From Tubulinosema ratisbonensis (Eukaryota; Microsporidia; Tubulinosematidae), in the NCBI GenBank assembly GCA_004000155.1, contig RCSS01000106.1, forward strand, positions 1 to 12,550: a stretch of 12,550 bases of DNA. Reading direction: 5' to 3'. Positions 1-8,306 of this stretch are shown in pieces; the stretch's first letter is position 1, and each line of letters opens with the position of its first letter. A model generated the notes under the pieces. The model searched no databases, was not told where the DNA came from, and saw nothing but the letters and a program-made list of their open reading frames with translations. A program made the translations under genes and the position numbers.

Positions 1-341
1 TTCGTCATTAATAACACATATATTTAATGGCTTTAAATAAATTTGTATAATTTAATTATAAACAGCAATTTTTAAAAATCTTCTAAGGATTCAAAAAATA
101 CCGTTAAATATTTTATTGTTCTTTAATAAATTTAGCTTTTATTTTTATCATTGTCCTAGACCTGTATTCCCAGTCAACCCTCAGAAGTAGTTTAATATGT
201 TGAATTAAGGATTATAAGACAATTTTAGACTAAAGTTAAAAACTATTTTAAGACATTATTTTAATAAAAAATGGTGTTAATAATTTTTAGTTCAAACAAA
301 CATAATTTTAAATGTTACAATTATACAAGTATTTTATATCA

Positions 342-379
342 ACCCTGAAGGGCGATGCAGTGCCGCGACAGCAGGGATC
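342..379. other. GC-rich structured island, possible small RNA or gene remnant
   Basis: 25 of these 38 bases are G or C, in a region where most sequence is A or T. The segment can fold: CCCTG at 343-347 pairs with CAGGG at 372-376, and inside it TGC at 361-363 can pair with GCA at 371-373. Alternatively CCC at 343-345 pairs with GGG at 350-352 around a TGAA loop. It could be part of a structured RNA, a fragment of an older gene or of foreign DNA, or the start signal and first codons of a tiny ORF. No RNA family was recognised. Confidence 0.4.
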
Positions 380-447
380 ATGTGCAAAAAATAGTAATTT
401 TCATCGAAATTTCAGATAATAAGATATCCTTTTTTCTACAACCTTAA
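355..447 (+). CDS. Doubtful 30-codon ORF in the GC-rich island
   Basis: An ATG at 355 opens a 30-codon frame that ends at a TAA at 445-447. It starts MQCRDSRDHVQK and ends in a hydrophobic stretch. It draws attention because a CCC (343-345) and a GGG (350-352) lie 9 and 2 bases before the ATG, resembling the start-proximal triplets that microsporidian genes use. The first codons include CGC, GAC and AGC, unlike the A/T-ending codons of the neighbouring genes. It resembles no family I know. The length is close to chance, so it may equally be a gene remnant or no gene at all. Confidence 0.2.
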   Translation: MQCRDSRDHVQKIVIFIEISDNKISFFLQP

Positions 448-790
448 TATATCCATAAAGAATTTATTCACTTTTATTTTTAATTTAATTACTTGCTTAA
501 TATTAAAAAATTTGATTTTGTTTATTACCAGTAGATAACAAAATCCTAGAACATTGACTTTATAGAATTATTGTTTTCAGGGTAAAAAGATAAAACTTTT
601 TTAATTTTAGATAATTTACTGAGCTTATATTTAAAATCTTCATAAAATAAAATTTGATTATTTCCAAATCAAGTTAATTTATTCACTAAATCTAAAACAA
701 TTTAATTAAAGGTGTTTAAACAAGATTTTTAAAATTAATCAGAATAATTGATAAAAATGATAAGAATTTACTTATAACTTTTTTTTTAAT

Positions 791-803
791 TAACCCTTTT
801 TTA
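791..803 (+). promoter_or_regulatory. CCC start-proximal motif of the gene at 804
   Basis: The sequence TAACCC (791-796) followed by TTTTTTA lies immediately before the ATG, so CCC ends seven bases upstream of it. A CCC or GGG triplet just upstream of the start codon is described as a transcription or translation start signal in microsporidia, which usually have very short 5' leaders. The same TAACCC hexamer precedes the Myb gene in this window, which supports both the motif and the choice of start. Confidence 0.55.
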
Positions 804-1586
804 ATGAAAAATACTCTAAATACTATTTTGATTATATTACTTGGGTTGGCATTAGGGATTATTTTAATACTTGGTATAAAAAAGCTCACTGATAGGAGAA
901 AATTGCATAGAAATAACATTGATGAAAAAAGCGCAATAGAAGCAAGGCGAAATATCATCCAAGAAATTCAACAAGAAATAAACACTATTGAAAATCAGTT
1001 ATCAACAAATAAAAAAATAGATAAATTAAAGGAGTTCAAAATGATATCTGATAAGTACTTTATGAAAAAAGATGGAACAATGTTTGTTCCTTCAGATTAT
1101 TACTTAATTTTAAATTTTTCAGACAAAGATGTGAGTATTAATAATTCTTTTTTAGGATCCTTTATGATAGATTTTTTAAGGATTAATGGCATAACAGAAG
1201 ACTTTGTTCAATTTTATAAAAAAAGTTTTTATATGTCTAAACATAAAATATCAATCAGTGGGGTAAAGTTTAATGATATATATATTACGTTCGTGGCTTT
1301 CCCAAATAAAGATGAGTTTCTTAATTTGAATAAATCGATCGAAAATTATGAAAAGGATCTGAATACTTTTTTTGCCGATTTTTTAAACTTAGTTCTGAAA
1401 AATTATAAATCTAAAACATTGTTTCTCAGAGAATCAATATTTGAAAAAATTGCTTTTTTATCAAAGGATAGTAATGGTATATTATTTTCGAGAAAAGAAC
1501 TCGAATTACGAATGAAGCGATCTTTCTTAGAAGCAATTTTACATTTTTCATCTCAATCGATTTCTATTGTTTTTTATGAAGAATAA
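804..1586 (+). CDS. Hypothetical N-terminally membrane-anchored protein, 260 aa
   Basis: I do not recognise this protein. Residues 7-25 form one strongly hydrophobic segment followed by a basic run (KK, RRK) around 26-36. This is a typical signal-anchor, and the basic flank suggests the body faces the cytosol. Residues about 44-79 are charged and helical with coiled-coil character (repeated Ile/Leu among Glu, Gln, Asn and Lys). Residues 80-260 appear to be a compact mixed domain with alternating hydrophobic strands, and the C-terminal part (about 165-250) looks helical. No catalytic motif stands out. The start is the first ATG after an in-frame stop at 717 and has a CCC motif seven bases upstream. 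The stop codon is embedded in AATAAA (1582-1587), a possible polyadenylation signal. It converges with the SMP-domain gene, also N-terminally anchored, but shared function is speculation. Codon use is AT-rich like its neighbours. Confidence 0.75.
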   Translation: MKNTLNTILIILLGLALGIILILGIKKLTDRRKLHRNNIDEKSAIEARRNIIQEIQQEINTIENQLSTNKKIDKLKEFKMISDKYFMKKDGTMFVPSDYYLILNFSDKDVSINNSFLGSFMIDFLRINGITEDFVQFYKKSFYMSKHKISISGVKFNDIYITFVAFPNKDEFLNLNKSIENYEKDLNTFFADFLNLVLKNYKSKTLFLRESIFEKIAFLSKDSNGILFSRKELELRMKRSFLEAILHFSSQSISIVFYEE

Positions 1587-1591
1587 ATTCT
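1580..1591 (+). promoter_or_regulatory. AATAAA overlapping the stop codon, within a small dyad
   Basis: AATAAA at 1582-1587 contains the TAA stop (1584-1586). It sits within a short dyad, AGAAT (1580-1584) and ATTCT (1587-1591), separated by two bases. It could serve as the 3' end-processing signal of the upstream gene, but AATAAA is frequent by chance at this base composition. Confidence 0.3.
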
Positions 1592-1943
1592 AAAGTAAAA
1601 TTTCATGTATATTTAATAAGTAGGTTAGATAGTTATGAGGAAAACATTTTATCGTTGTTCTTTTTTTAATATTTTTAAAAATTTCTTATTATTTTTCATA
1701 ATACAGTTAAATTTATCTAATTTAATACCGCATGTAAGAAAATACTTTATTGAAAACTATGTGTAAAATCATATTAAATTTACAAAGAATAGATTTAGAT
1801 GGAAAATTTATATATTTTGAGTAATCTATAATAAAAAATACAAATAATGGATCAAAAGAGCCATATTTATTTTTAAAATAATCTTTTAAACAAAAAAAAT
1901 TTTTTATAAGCTTAAAACTTTTATTTTTTCTTCAACTTTTTTC

Positions 1944-1961
1944 TCCAAAAGATTTTTTGGG
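1944..1961. repeat. Hairpin with CCAAAA/TTTTGG stem
   Basis: CCAAAA at 1945-1950 pairs with TTTTGG at 1955-1960 around a GATT loop, extended by a T-G wobble at 1944/1961 and then by weaker T/A pairing outside. It lies between two converging genes, so it could help end transcription or stabilise a 3' end. Chance formation is quite possible in AT-rich DNA. Confidence 0.4.
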
Positions 1962-2054
1962 AAGAAAATAATTTATAAATCGAAAAGAAATTTGAAATTA
2001 ATTTTATTTATAAAATAAAAAATGCTTGAGAAAAGAAATATTTCACATTTGGAT

Positions 2055-2095
2055 TTTCTTATTAATCACCAAATTTGGTAAAATTTGATAAGAAA
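2055..2095 (-). repeat. Nested inverted repeat just after the SMP gene stop
   Basis: An outer pair of perfect 8-base arms, TTTCTTAT (2055-2062) and ATAAGAAA (2088-2095), encloses a perfect 12-base palindrome ACCAAATTTGGT (2068-2079). On the minus strand the outer arm starts one base after the TAA stop at 2097-2099, so the whole element lies at the start of the 3' UTR of that mRNA. It could act as a 3'-end or stability element. No run of U follows as in a bacterial terminator, and none is expected in a eukaryote. Confidence 0.5.
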
Positions 2096-2096
2096 T

Positions 2097-4475
2097 TTAA
2101 TTCTCAATTTTTGTATACCCAATCCAAACATTAAAAGTAGCATTCCCTGTAGAATTATTCTTGTAACAAAATAAATATTCTTGATTATCAGTTGAAAGTA
2201 AACCATGGCTAGAAAGTTCAACAAAGTGATCATCTTTTTTGAGAAAAGTATTAATTTGTAAGTTAGAAGGTATTTTCCAGTGAAGTATATCATCTTTAGA
2301 AGGAAATACAGGAATTTTTAACTCTTTTTTAGGTGGAAGAAAAAGATTACAAGACAAAAAATACACATTTTCGCCTAGCTGTCTTATTCTAATTTTGCTC
2401 CATTGATCGTATTTTGCGGATGTTTTGAATGTAAAAGTGTATTTCTGGCTGATTGATGGAAAAATAAACTTAAAATTCGTTGAATTGGGTATCAACATCT
2501 TTTTCAAAAGAAAATAATTAGCATCTTTGTTATGAATTGAAAGTTGTATTTGTGTTTCTGCTTTGTTGAAAAATTCAAGTGAAATACTTCCTTTTTTACC
2601 TTCAAAAGGTATTTCCAAGATTTCTGCCCAGCTAAACTCTTCAAACCTTTCTTTACTTTCCAATGAATAATACTTGTTGTAAAATTTGAGCAGAGTAGTG
2701 AATTTATAAAAAGAAGCTTGAGAAATCTTTTCTTTTGAAAAAATAGTTAATTTGTTATCATTAATNTCATAAAAAAATATTTTTTTCTCTTTAGAATCAA
2801 AGTCAATGATGGTTTCTTCTTCTTCTAATGTGTTTACAATAAAATCTTCGTTTTTATTTGCAAGGATAGTTGAATAAACATTATTTTCTTTTTCGGTTTG
2901 TGCAACGAATTCTCCTTCGAATAACTGCAGCCTTATAAAAGAATCTGTTAAAATTTTAGGGTTTTCTATTGATAATTCATTTACAAAATATTCAGACCTG
3001 TCTTTTTCTTTAATTTTTTCAAACAAAATTCTAAGTTCAGGCTGTTTTATAGAAATTTTACATTTTTCAGGGTAAATTAACTGTTTTTTAAAATAAGTAT
3101 TTGCCTTTTCCTTCCCAAGAGACAAAAACGAATGAAGTTTTGCAGATCCTAAAAGTTTAGACTGTTTATCCATAAGCTTTCTGATTATTCTTTTTACTCT
3201 TGTGTCAGTAAATTCCATATTTTTGTTTGTAGAAAACTGTAAAACAAGTAAGACACTTCCTTTAATCTCAAAATAAATAAAATCACTAGTTGTCAATCCT
3301 TGAAAAATGATACCATTCTCCACTTTTATTCTGATATATTGGTATGATGCATCAATAAAATATAAAATAACAAGAGATGTTTTATCATCCAATTTTTTAA
3401 CTTTTTTCAAAGTAACAAAAGTAGAAAAAATATCCTCAAAAAAAGAAAAATCAAAAAATGAAGATAAAGAAAAATCTTTTGTTAATGAAATGTCATATTT
3501 AAATATTCTATGTTTCTCATTTATATAATATTGACCTCTTCTTTTGATAAAATAATCATGTTTCTTTAAGATTTTATAATCCAAACAAGAATAAATTCTG
3601 ATCGTTTTTTCTATCTCATCAGAAATTGTACTGAAATTATTAAAATTAATTTTATAAATTGGGTGGTCAATATTTTTAAGACTAGGAACTATCAATGGCA
3701 GAAAGAATGAATTCCATGTTGGATAAATTACATTTTTGTTTAAAGTGTACATAAAAATCTTTTTGATTGTTCTAATTTTTAAATCTTTTTCTTCGTCTTT
3801 AAAGTAAATTTCAAAATTAGGGTCTGAAATAAAAGCAGCATCAAATCTTGTCATATGATTTTTTGAAGGGATCCTTGCAACAATGTCACCTTGAAAGGAC
3901 ACTAAAGAAATTTCAATATCATAAACTAAATTACCTGGTAAAATAGCGGTAAGATTTACGATAACTTTTCCATTAAACTCAGTTTTAGCTAAAATTAATA
4001 GGTGGTCAAAGTCATTTTGTTCTTCTCTTTGGTCTTCATCACTAGATTCTTCTTGTAATCCCATTTTATATACCAATTCTTCAAACTCTTTTTTGGTCAA
4101 ACATTTAATTTCATTAATATAAGGACAGTCCCTAAAAACCAATCTATTAATTTTTAACTCCTTTATTAATTTTTGTTTCAAAGCAAAAGAAAATTTCTTC
4201 ATAATCAAATATTTCATTTTTTCTAAAAAATGAAAATTATCTTTGGCAATCTCAAACCATCTTTGGATTATTAAATTGGTCCACGCTAAGTCTTTTGTAA
4301 ATTTTAATGCCTCTGTAAAAAATATTTTTTGCCTTTCTGATACACATAATTTGAAAGGTCTAAGTTTTCTTGCTACAAATGTTGTTTTGGTAAAAACAAA
4401 CTTTGTTAGTATTAAAAAGAAGAGTGGTCTCAAGAAAATTCCTGTTATTAGCCCAATTAGAAAAACAAAAACCAT
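2097..4475 (-). CDS. SMP-domain (TULIP-type) lipid-transfer membrane protein, 792 aa
   Basis: Residues 3-28 form an N-terminal hydrophobic anchor, as in Mmm1, Nvj2/TEX2, tricalbins and PDZD8, which tether to the ER. Residues about 55-262 read as an SMP domain: DLAWTN then QRW (62-73), an amphipathic helix, ELKINRL then PYINEI (106-123), a beta segment LILAKTEFNGKVIVNL, the basic RIPSKNHMTRF (201-211), DPNFEIYF (218-225), and a closing helix ending VIYPTWNSFFLP (249-260). SMP domains carry glycerolipids between membranes at contact sites. An acidic insert (EESSDEDQREEQ, 142-153) interrupts the domain. Residues 270-610 are unassigned. Residues about 619-790 are beta-rich, with two stretches opening LEIP and LKIP that resemble GOLD modules. 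The start is the ATG at 4475; a TTG three codons upstream is not needed. No CCC motif precedes it. N at 2766 makes residue 570 Asp or Glu. The SMP call is a pattern reading; the GOLD call is weaker. Confidence 0.8.
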   Translation of the reverse strand: MVFVFLIGLITGIFLRPLFFLILTKFVFTKTTFVARKLRPFKLCVSERQKIFFTEALKFTKDLAWTNLIIQRWFEIAKDNFHFLEKMKYLIMKKFSFALKQKLIKELKINRLVFRDCPYINEIKCLTKKEFEELVYKMGLQEESSDEDQREEQNDFDHLLILAKTEFNGKVIVNLTAILPGNLVYDIEISLVSFQGDIVARIPSKNHMTRFDAAFISDPNFEIYFKDEEKDLKIRTIKKIFMYTLNKNVIYPTWNSFFLPLIVPSLKNIDHPIYKINFNNFSTISDEIEKTIRIYSCLDYKILKKHDYFIKRRGQYYINEKHRIFKYDISLTKDFSLSSFFDFSFFEDIFSTFVTLKKVKKLDDKTSLVILYFIDASYQYIRIKVENGIIFQGLTTSDFIYFEIKGSVLLVLQFSTNKNMEFTDTRVKRIIRKLMDKQSKLLGSAKLHSFLSLGKEKANTYFKKQLIYPEKCKISIKQPELRILFEKIKEKDRSEYFVNELSIENPKILTDSFIRLQLFEGEFVAQTEKENNVYSTILANKNEDFIVNTLEEEETIIDFDSKEKKIFFYXINDNKLTIFSKEKISQASFYKFTTLLKFYNKYYSLESKERFEEFSWAEILEIPFEGKKGSISLEFFNKAETQIQLSIHNKDANYFLLKKMLIPNSTNFKFIFPSISQKYTFTFKTSAKYDQWSKIRIRQLGENVYFLSCNLFLPPKKELKIPVFPSKDDILHWKIPSNLQINTFLKKDDHFVELSSHGLLSTDNQEYLFCYKNNSTGNATFNVWIGYTKIEN

Positions 4476-4742
4476 GGATAACAATAAATTGTTTTTTTAT
4501 TTAATATTAAAAAAATTAACCAATTATATTTTTAATAAATTAATTTATTATTTTGTAAAATTTTTATTTTCTAAAAATATAATTTGTTAACATCTTAACT
4601 GTTAATTTTTTCTAAAAAATACTTAGATATTTAAGACTTGTATTAATGAAGGTTACTATTAAGAAATTTATATACAAAAGAATTAAATTTAATTACCTGA
4701 AACATGTAAAGATTACAAGCTGTTTAAATTTTACATAATTGA

Positions 4743-4800
4743 AAAAATGAAGAATTTAAATTATTGGTCCATTTTTATAAAAATGAAGACTTAAATTATA
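4743..4800. repeat. Imperfect direct repeat flanking a 16-bp palindrome
   Basis: AAAAATGAAGA occurs at 4743-4753 and again at 4779-4789. Each copy is followed by a T/A tract ending TTAAATTAT, with one small length difference between copies. The copies start 36 bases apart. The second begins inside a perfect 16-base palindrome, CATTTTTATAAAAATG (4770-4785), so CATTTTT can pair with AAAAATG of either copy. It may be a local duplication or slippage product; no gene is nearby. Confidence 0.5.
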
Positions 4801-5467
4801 AATAAAGATCTCTTTTATGAATTTATATTTTATTAAAAATAATAAGAAAGTATACTCTAATTTACATAACTTAATTATATTCATAGTTTAAAACAAAAAT
4901 AAGAAAAGAATTAATATAATGGGCTTCTATAAGAAAAAAGGTAGTTTAAAAATTATGAATAATAAAAAATCTTTTTGTTTACTATTTTTAATTTTAAGAT
5001 AAATTTCATATAATTTAAAATTCTTACTCTTGTTTATAATTTCTCAATTCAATATAAAATTTTACTTTGTGTTGTGGATGTACGTCTCTTTTTTGAATTG
5101 GTAAATACAATTCATAAATAAAATTATCATTTATTTTATTTTTTATCTACTTTTAAAGGAAAAAATTCGCAAAAACAATTATTTCTTCGAAAAGCGTTGT
5201 AAATAAATATTCTATTCAACTTTTTAATCTAATAAGAGATACTACTTTGTATTTACAAAAATTATATAAACAAGGCATTTTTCACATTATTTGTTGTTTT
5301 GTATATTAAATGTGGTATTAACTTTTTACAATTTGATAAGAAGTCGAAACAGGCGATGTTAATAATCAAAAAACTAAATCTGAATTATAGTATTTTTAGA
5401 AATTTATTGATTTTAAATGTGAGAAATTTTTAAATCCTGGCAATCATAAACTATGATCAAAAGATTA

Positions 5468-5501
5468 TAAAATATTCTACTCAGGTAAATAGAATATTTT
5501 A
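5468..5501. repeat. Perfect 12-bp inverted repeat with 10-base loop
   Basis: TAAAATATTCTA (5468-5479) and TAGAATATTTTA (5490-5501) are exact reverse complements around the loop CTCAGGTAAA. It can form a cruciform or an RNA hairpin. It lies deep in the long spacer with no gene beside it. With this base composition about one such repeat is expected by chance in a window this size, so function is unproven. Confidence 0.5.
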
Positions 5502-8286
5502 ATAACTAAAACATCTAAAAAGATTATTCGTTGTTGTAATATATCATAAATCAGAATATGGATCAAATTTTTAAATAAATTATATTAAAAGAAATTTAAA
5601 TACTTTAGAAAATGGAAATAAAGAATATCACAAATTATAAATCTATTTAACACAAACAGCTTTATTCAATAAATATACATCCGACACCAATAATTATAAT
5701 TTTAAATTCTACGCCGAAGTTATCATCTTTAAAAGATATTGTGTAAGTAAATTTAAATTAAATAATTCATTTTTAAAGGTTTTTGTGATGTATATTTATT
5801 TAATGTGTTTATTTCAATGTTTTTAAATTATAAGATCAAATAATTAATTAAATAGTAATCTAAGATATTTTTAAACCCTTAATAGACATAATAACCAAAC
5901 ATTTCTATTTTATTCTTATAACATAAAATAAATATTACAATTTCACTCTGATGTATCTTTTAAAATATCAGACTATTTGTTGTATATCTAAAACAATAAA
6001 TTAAATATTCTGAGTGTATGAAATATGGTTTTATTTTTTCCAGAAAAAGACAATTAAGGATAGCCACAAAATCTTATAAAATTTAAGAACTAACAAAAGA
6101 AAATTTAAACTATTCATTCTAGAAATATCATACTGTTTTGTTCTGGGGTAAAAAAATATTTTTATTAAACCCAAATAGCTTGTTTAACTAGAAACAAGAA
6201 CAAAATTAATAATCAGCAATTGTTCATAAACAGGAAAATTTGATTAATAAAGCTAAAAAATTCTGAGTATTTATGATTCTTTTTTTTAAAAAATTTATTT
6301 AAAAATGTTTATACCCTTTAATACTTATTTATTCTCTAAATTTTATATTTTATCAATTAGAATTGAGTATTCATTCTGTATATACCAAAAAAAAATACAA
6401 ATATTCTAAAAACCTTAATAAACAGATTTAATTTCACAGTATTCTTATTTATTATTTACTCTGTAACAAAAGTTAAATGATTAAACTTTAATATTAAGAA
6501 GTCTGCTCAAATTTGAATACATCAATTGGTAAACTTTTAGTTGAAAAATAATGGGAGAACAGAACATAACTGAAAAGATTTTAAAAAAATAAATAGTAAA
6601 TTTAATATTATTTATAAAACAAATCTTTTATTACATTTATATTAAATTCTACAGGATGTAATTCCAAACTTTTAGTCTTGAAAATACATGCATATTTTCT
6701 TTTAATTTTTTTTATGTTTTTTATTTCTGTGCAAAATTCTTTGAGGAGAAAAATTCAGAAACGATTTTCTCAATTTCTTTAAAAAATAAAGTTAGCAGGA
6801 TTTGAGTGTGAATCTTTACTTAGCTATAACAGTTATCATGAAATTACCTGTTTCTATTCAGTGAAATAACTATGTTAAAAACTTATAATTTTTAATTAGT
6901 GTAATAAAAATTAACTCTTTTATATTGTTATTTGTTCATTTAAAATATTTTTTTGGTTTAGAGTTTCTTTTTGTTTGTATTCATGTTTAATCGATAAACT
7001 TCTATTTATTCACATTATAAATCCTTATTTTTCGTGTAAATATTTATACTGTGAATTAGATGAATTGAATGTAAACCTAACTCACCTTATAAGGTATTTT
7101 ATTTTAAACATTTTTACGTAAACTTTTTTGTTCTATAACATTATACTTGTGTAAAAAATATTTATTTAACCCGCTACCCAACAGAGGTTTAATTTAAGGA
7201 GTGATTACCACAATCTAAAAAAATAATCGCTTGTTTCGTTTTCTTTAACTTAAATTATCAACGTATGCTATAAATTATATTAACATTTTAATTGATTAAG
7301 TTCATAATTCCATAAATAAAATTATATTTAATATGATTAACCTATTTTTATCAACACGATCAATAAACAGTAATATCTAATGTTCTTTACAGCTTTTATT
7401 AATTGATTCGTTTTTTACTCATTTTTCATTTAAGATTGTAATTAAACTAATCATAAAAATATATTGTTTGGCATATTTAATATTCGAATCAATTTTTTTA
7501 AAGCCAAAGTTTTAATATTTCCTCAAAATTTTGGTTCATTGATCAATTTTTTTGCTGAATTCAATAATTAATTCTATTTATTTCTATTTTTCTGACCCTG
7601 AAAACTTAGTGTAAAGTACGATAAGTTGTTAGTATTTTTATATTTAAAATACTATGAAAATTTTTCAAATATTCTAAAAATACTTTAAATATAGTTTAAA
7701 ACTCTTTATATAAAACTTTATGCTTTTGTGTGCAATTTAAAATATATTGAACCGAATTCTTTCTTTAAAATAAAAAAACTCTTAAACTTACAACAGAGAA
7801 TTTCTTTAAAATTGTGAAGGTAGTCTAACTATAATTAAAGATCGATTTGAATTTTTATGATTTCTTTTATTTTAACCAATTAAAATATTTTAATATTTTC
7901 CTTTATAGAACATAAAATCAAACCACTAATTCTTTTACAGAATTTAAAATTTGTTTTAAACTTCAATTTGATTTACAAATACAAACCTTTACAAAAAAAA
8001 AATAAAATCTTGGTTGGTTTAAATAAATTAAAAATATTTTGGCCATACAGTTATTTATCCAAAAACATTTTAAAGTAATCAATTATTTTATTCTTTAAAG
8101 ACAAAAAAACAGAAGTAATATTGAAAATATAAAAAATAATAAAACAAATTCTACTTTTAATATAAAATCTTGACAAAAATAAATACCATTTTAAATAGAA
8201 TCATTTCAAATTTATTCTTAAAAATTTTGATAAAACAAGAGTACAAACTAAAACAAAGGTTTTTTGTCAATCGCGAACTATTTCTT

Positions 8287-8306
8287 AAGAACTTAATTAT
8301 GTTCTT
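8287..8306 (-). repeat. Hairpin spanning the Myb gene stop codon
   Basis: AAGAAC (8287-8292) and GTTCTT (8301-8306) form a 6-base stem around the 8-base loop TTAATTAT, which contains the stop codon (8293-8295). On the minus strand the stem begins in the last codons and ends just past the stop. It may influence mRNA 3'-end formation or may be coincidence. Confidence 0.35.

Larger units (their letters stand above)
1..803. other. AT-rich non-coding region left of the first gene
   Basis: No convincing protein gene, tRNA or rRNA is visible here. The region is strongly AT-rich, with two patches of more balanced composition: about 153-190, and a clearly GC-rich island at 342-379 (listed separately). 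The last part, about 700-803, is the upstream region of the gene starting at 804. An in-frame stop at 717-719 with no ATG after it until 804 shows that the gene does not extend into this region. Confidence 0.7.
1587..2096. other. Convergent intergenic region holding both 3' ends
   Basis: About 510 bases separate the stops of two converging genes. No further gene is visible. The region carries a hairpin-capable sequence at 1944-1961 and a nested inverted repeat at 2055-2095 next to the SMP gene's stop. A transcript from either gene that ran through would be antisense to the other, so 3'-end elements are expected here. Confidence 0.65.
4476..8292. other. 3.8 kb AT-rich spacer without a recognisable gene
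   Basis: Neither strand holds a convincing coding region. Stops are dense in all frames, and no tRNA, rRNA or transposon signature was seen. The first hundred bases or so are the upstream region of the SMP gene. It contains an imperfect direct repeat with a palindrome (4743-4800), a perfect 12-base inverted repeat (5468-5501), and slightly GC-richer patches near 5072-5092 and 7168-7189. The length fits a low-density genome rather than a missed gene. Confidence 0.65.

Noticed and set aside
342..379. Resemblance of the GC-rich island to pieces of 5S rRNA (CCCTGAA...AGCAGGG), 16S rRNA (GATGCAG..GCCGCG) and U3 snoRNA box A (CAGGGATCAT)
   Set aside because: Each match is limited to a short string, the spacing is wrong, and the flanking sequence does not continue the match.
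716..958. Open frame on the minus strand, 80 codons
   Set aside because: It is antisense to the start of the gene at 804, strongly Ile/Phe/Lys-biased, and looks like a shadow of an AT-rich coding strand. The same applies to minus 2066-2293, plus 3307-3528, plus 4243-4590, plus 8648-8833 and plus 11680-11904.
4919..5002. 27-codon ORF starting MGFYKKKGSLK
   Set aside because: It has no start-proximal motif and no family resemblance, and its length is expected by chance.
4596..6835. Composite Myb-type sites TAACTGTTA (4596-4604) and TAACAGTTA (6827-6835), the first about 120 bases upstream of the SMP gene
   Set aside because: The core is short and expected about this often by chance, and the binding specificity of the local Myb protein is not known.
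575..7605. ACCCTGAAAA-type strings near 577-586 (minus), 3067-3076 (minus) and 7595-7605 (plus)
   Set aside because: One copy is inside coding sequence and there is no common context, so this is treated as coincidence.
6398..7680. 15-base repeat CAAATATTCTAAAAA at 6398-6412 and 7666-7680, and a 14-base repeat TTTGTTGTATATCT at 5978-5991 and 10245-10258
   Set aside because: With such skewed composition, several exact repeats of this length are expected by chance in a window this size, and the flanks do not match.
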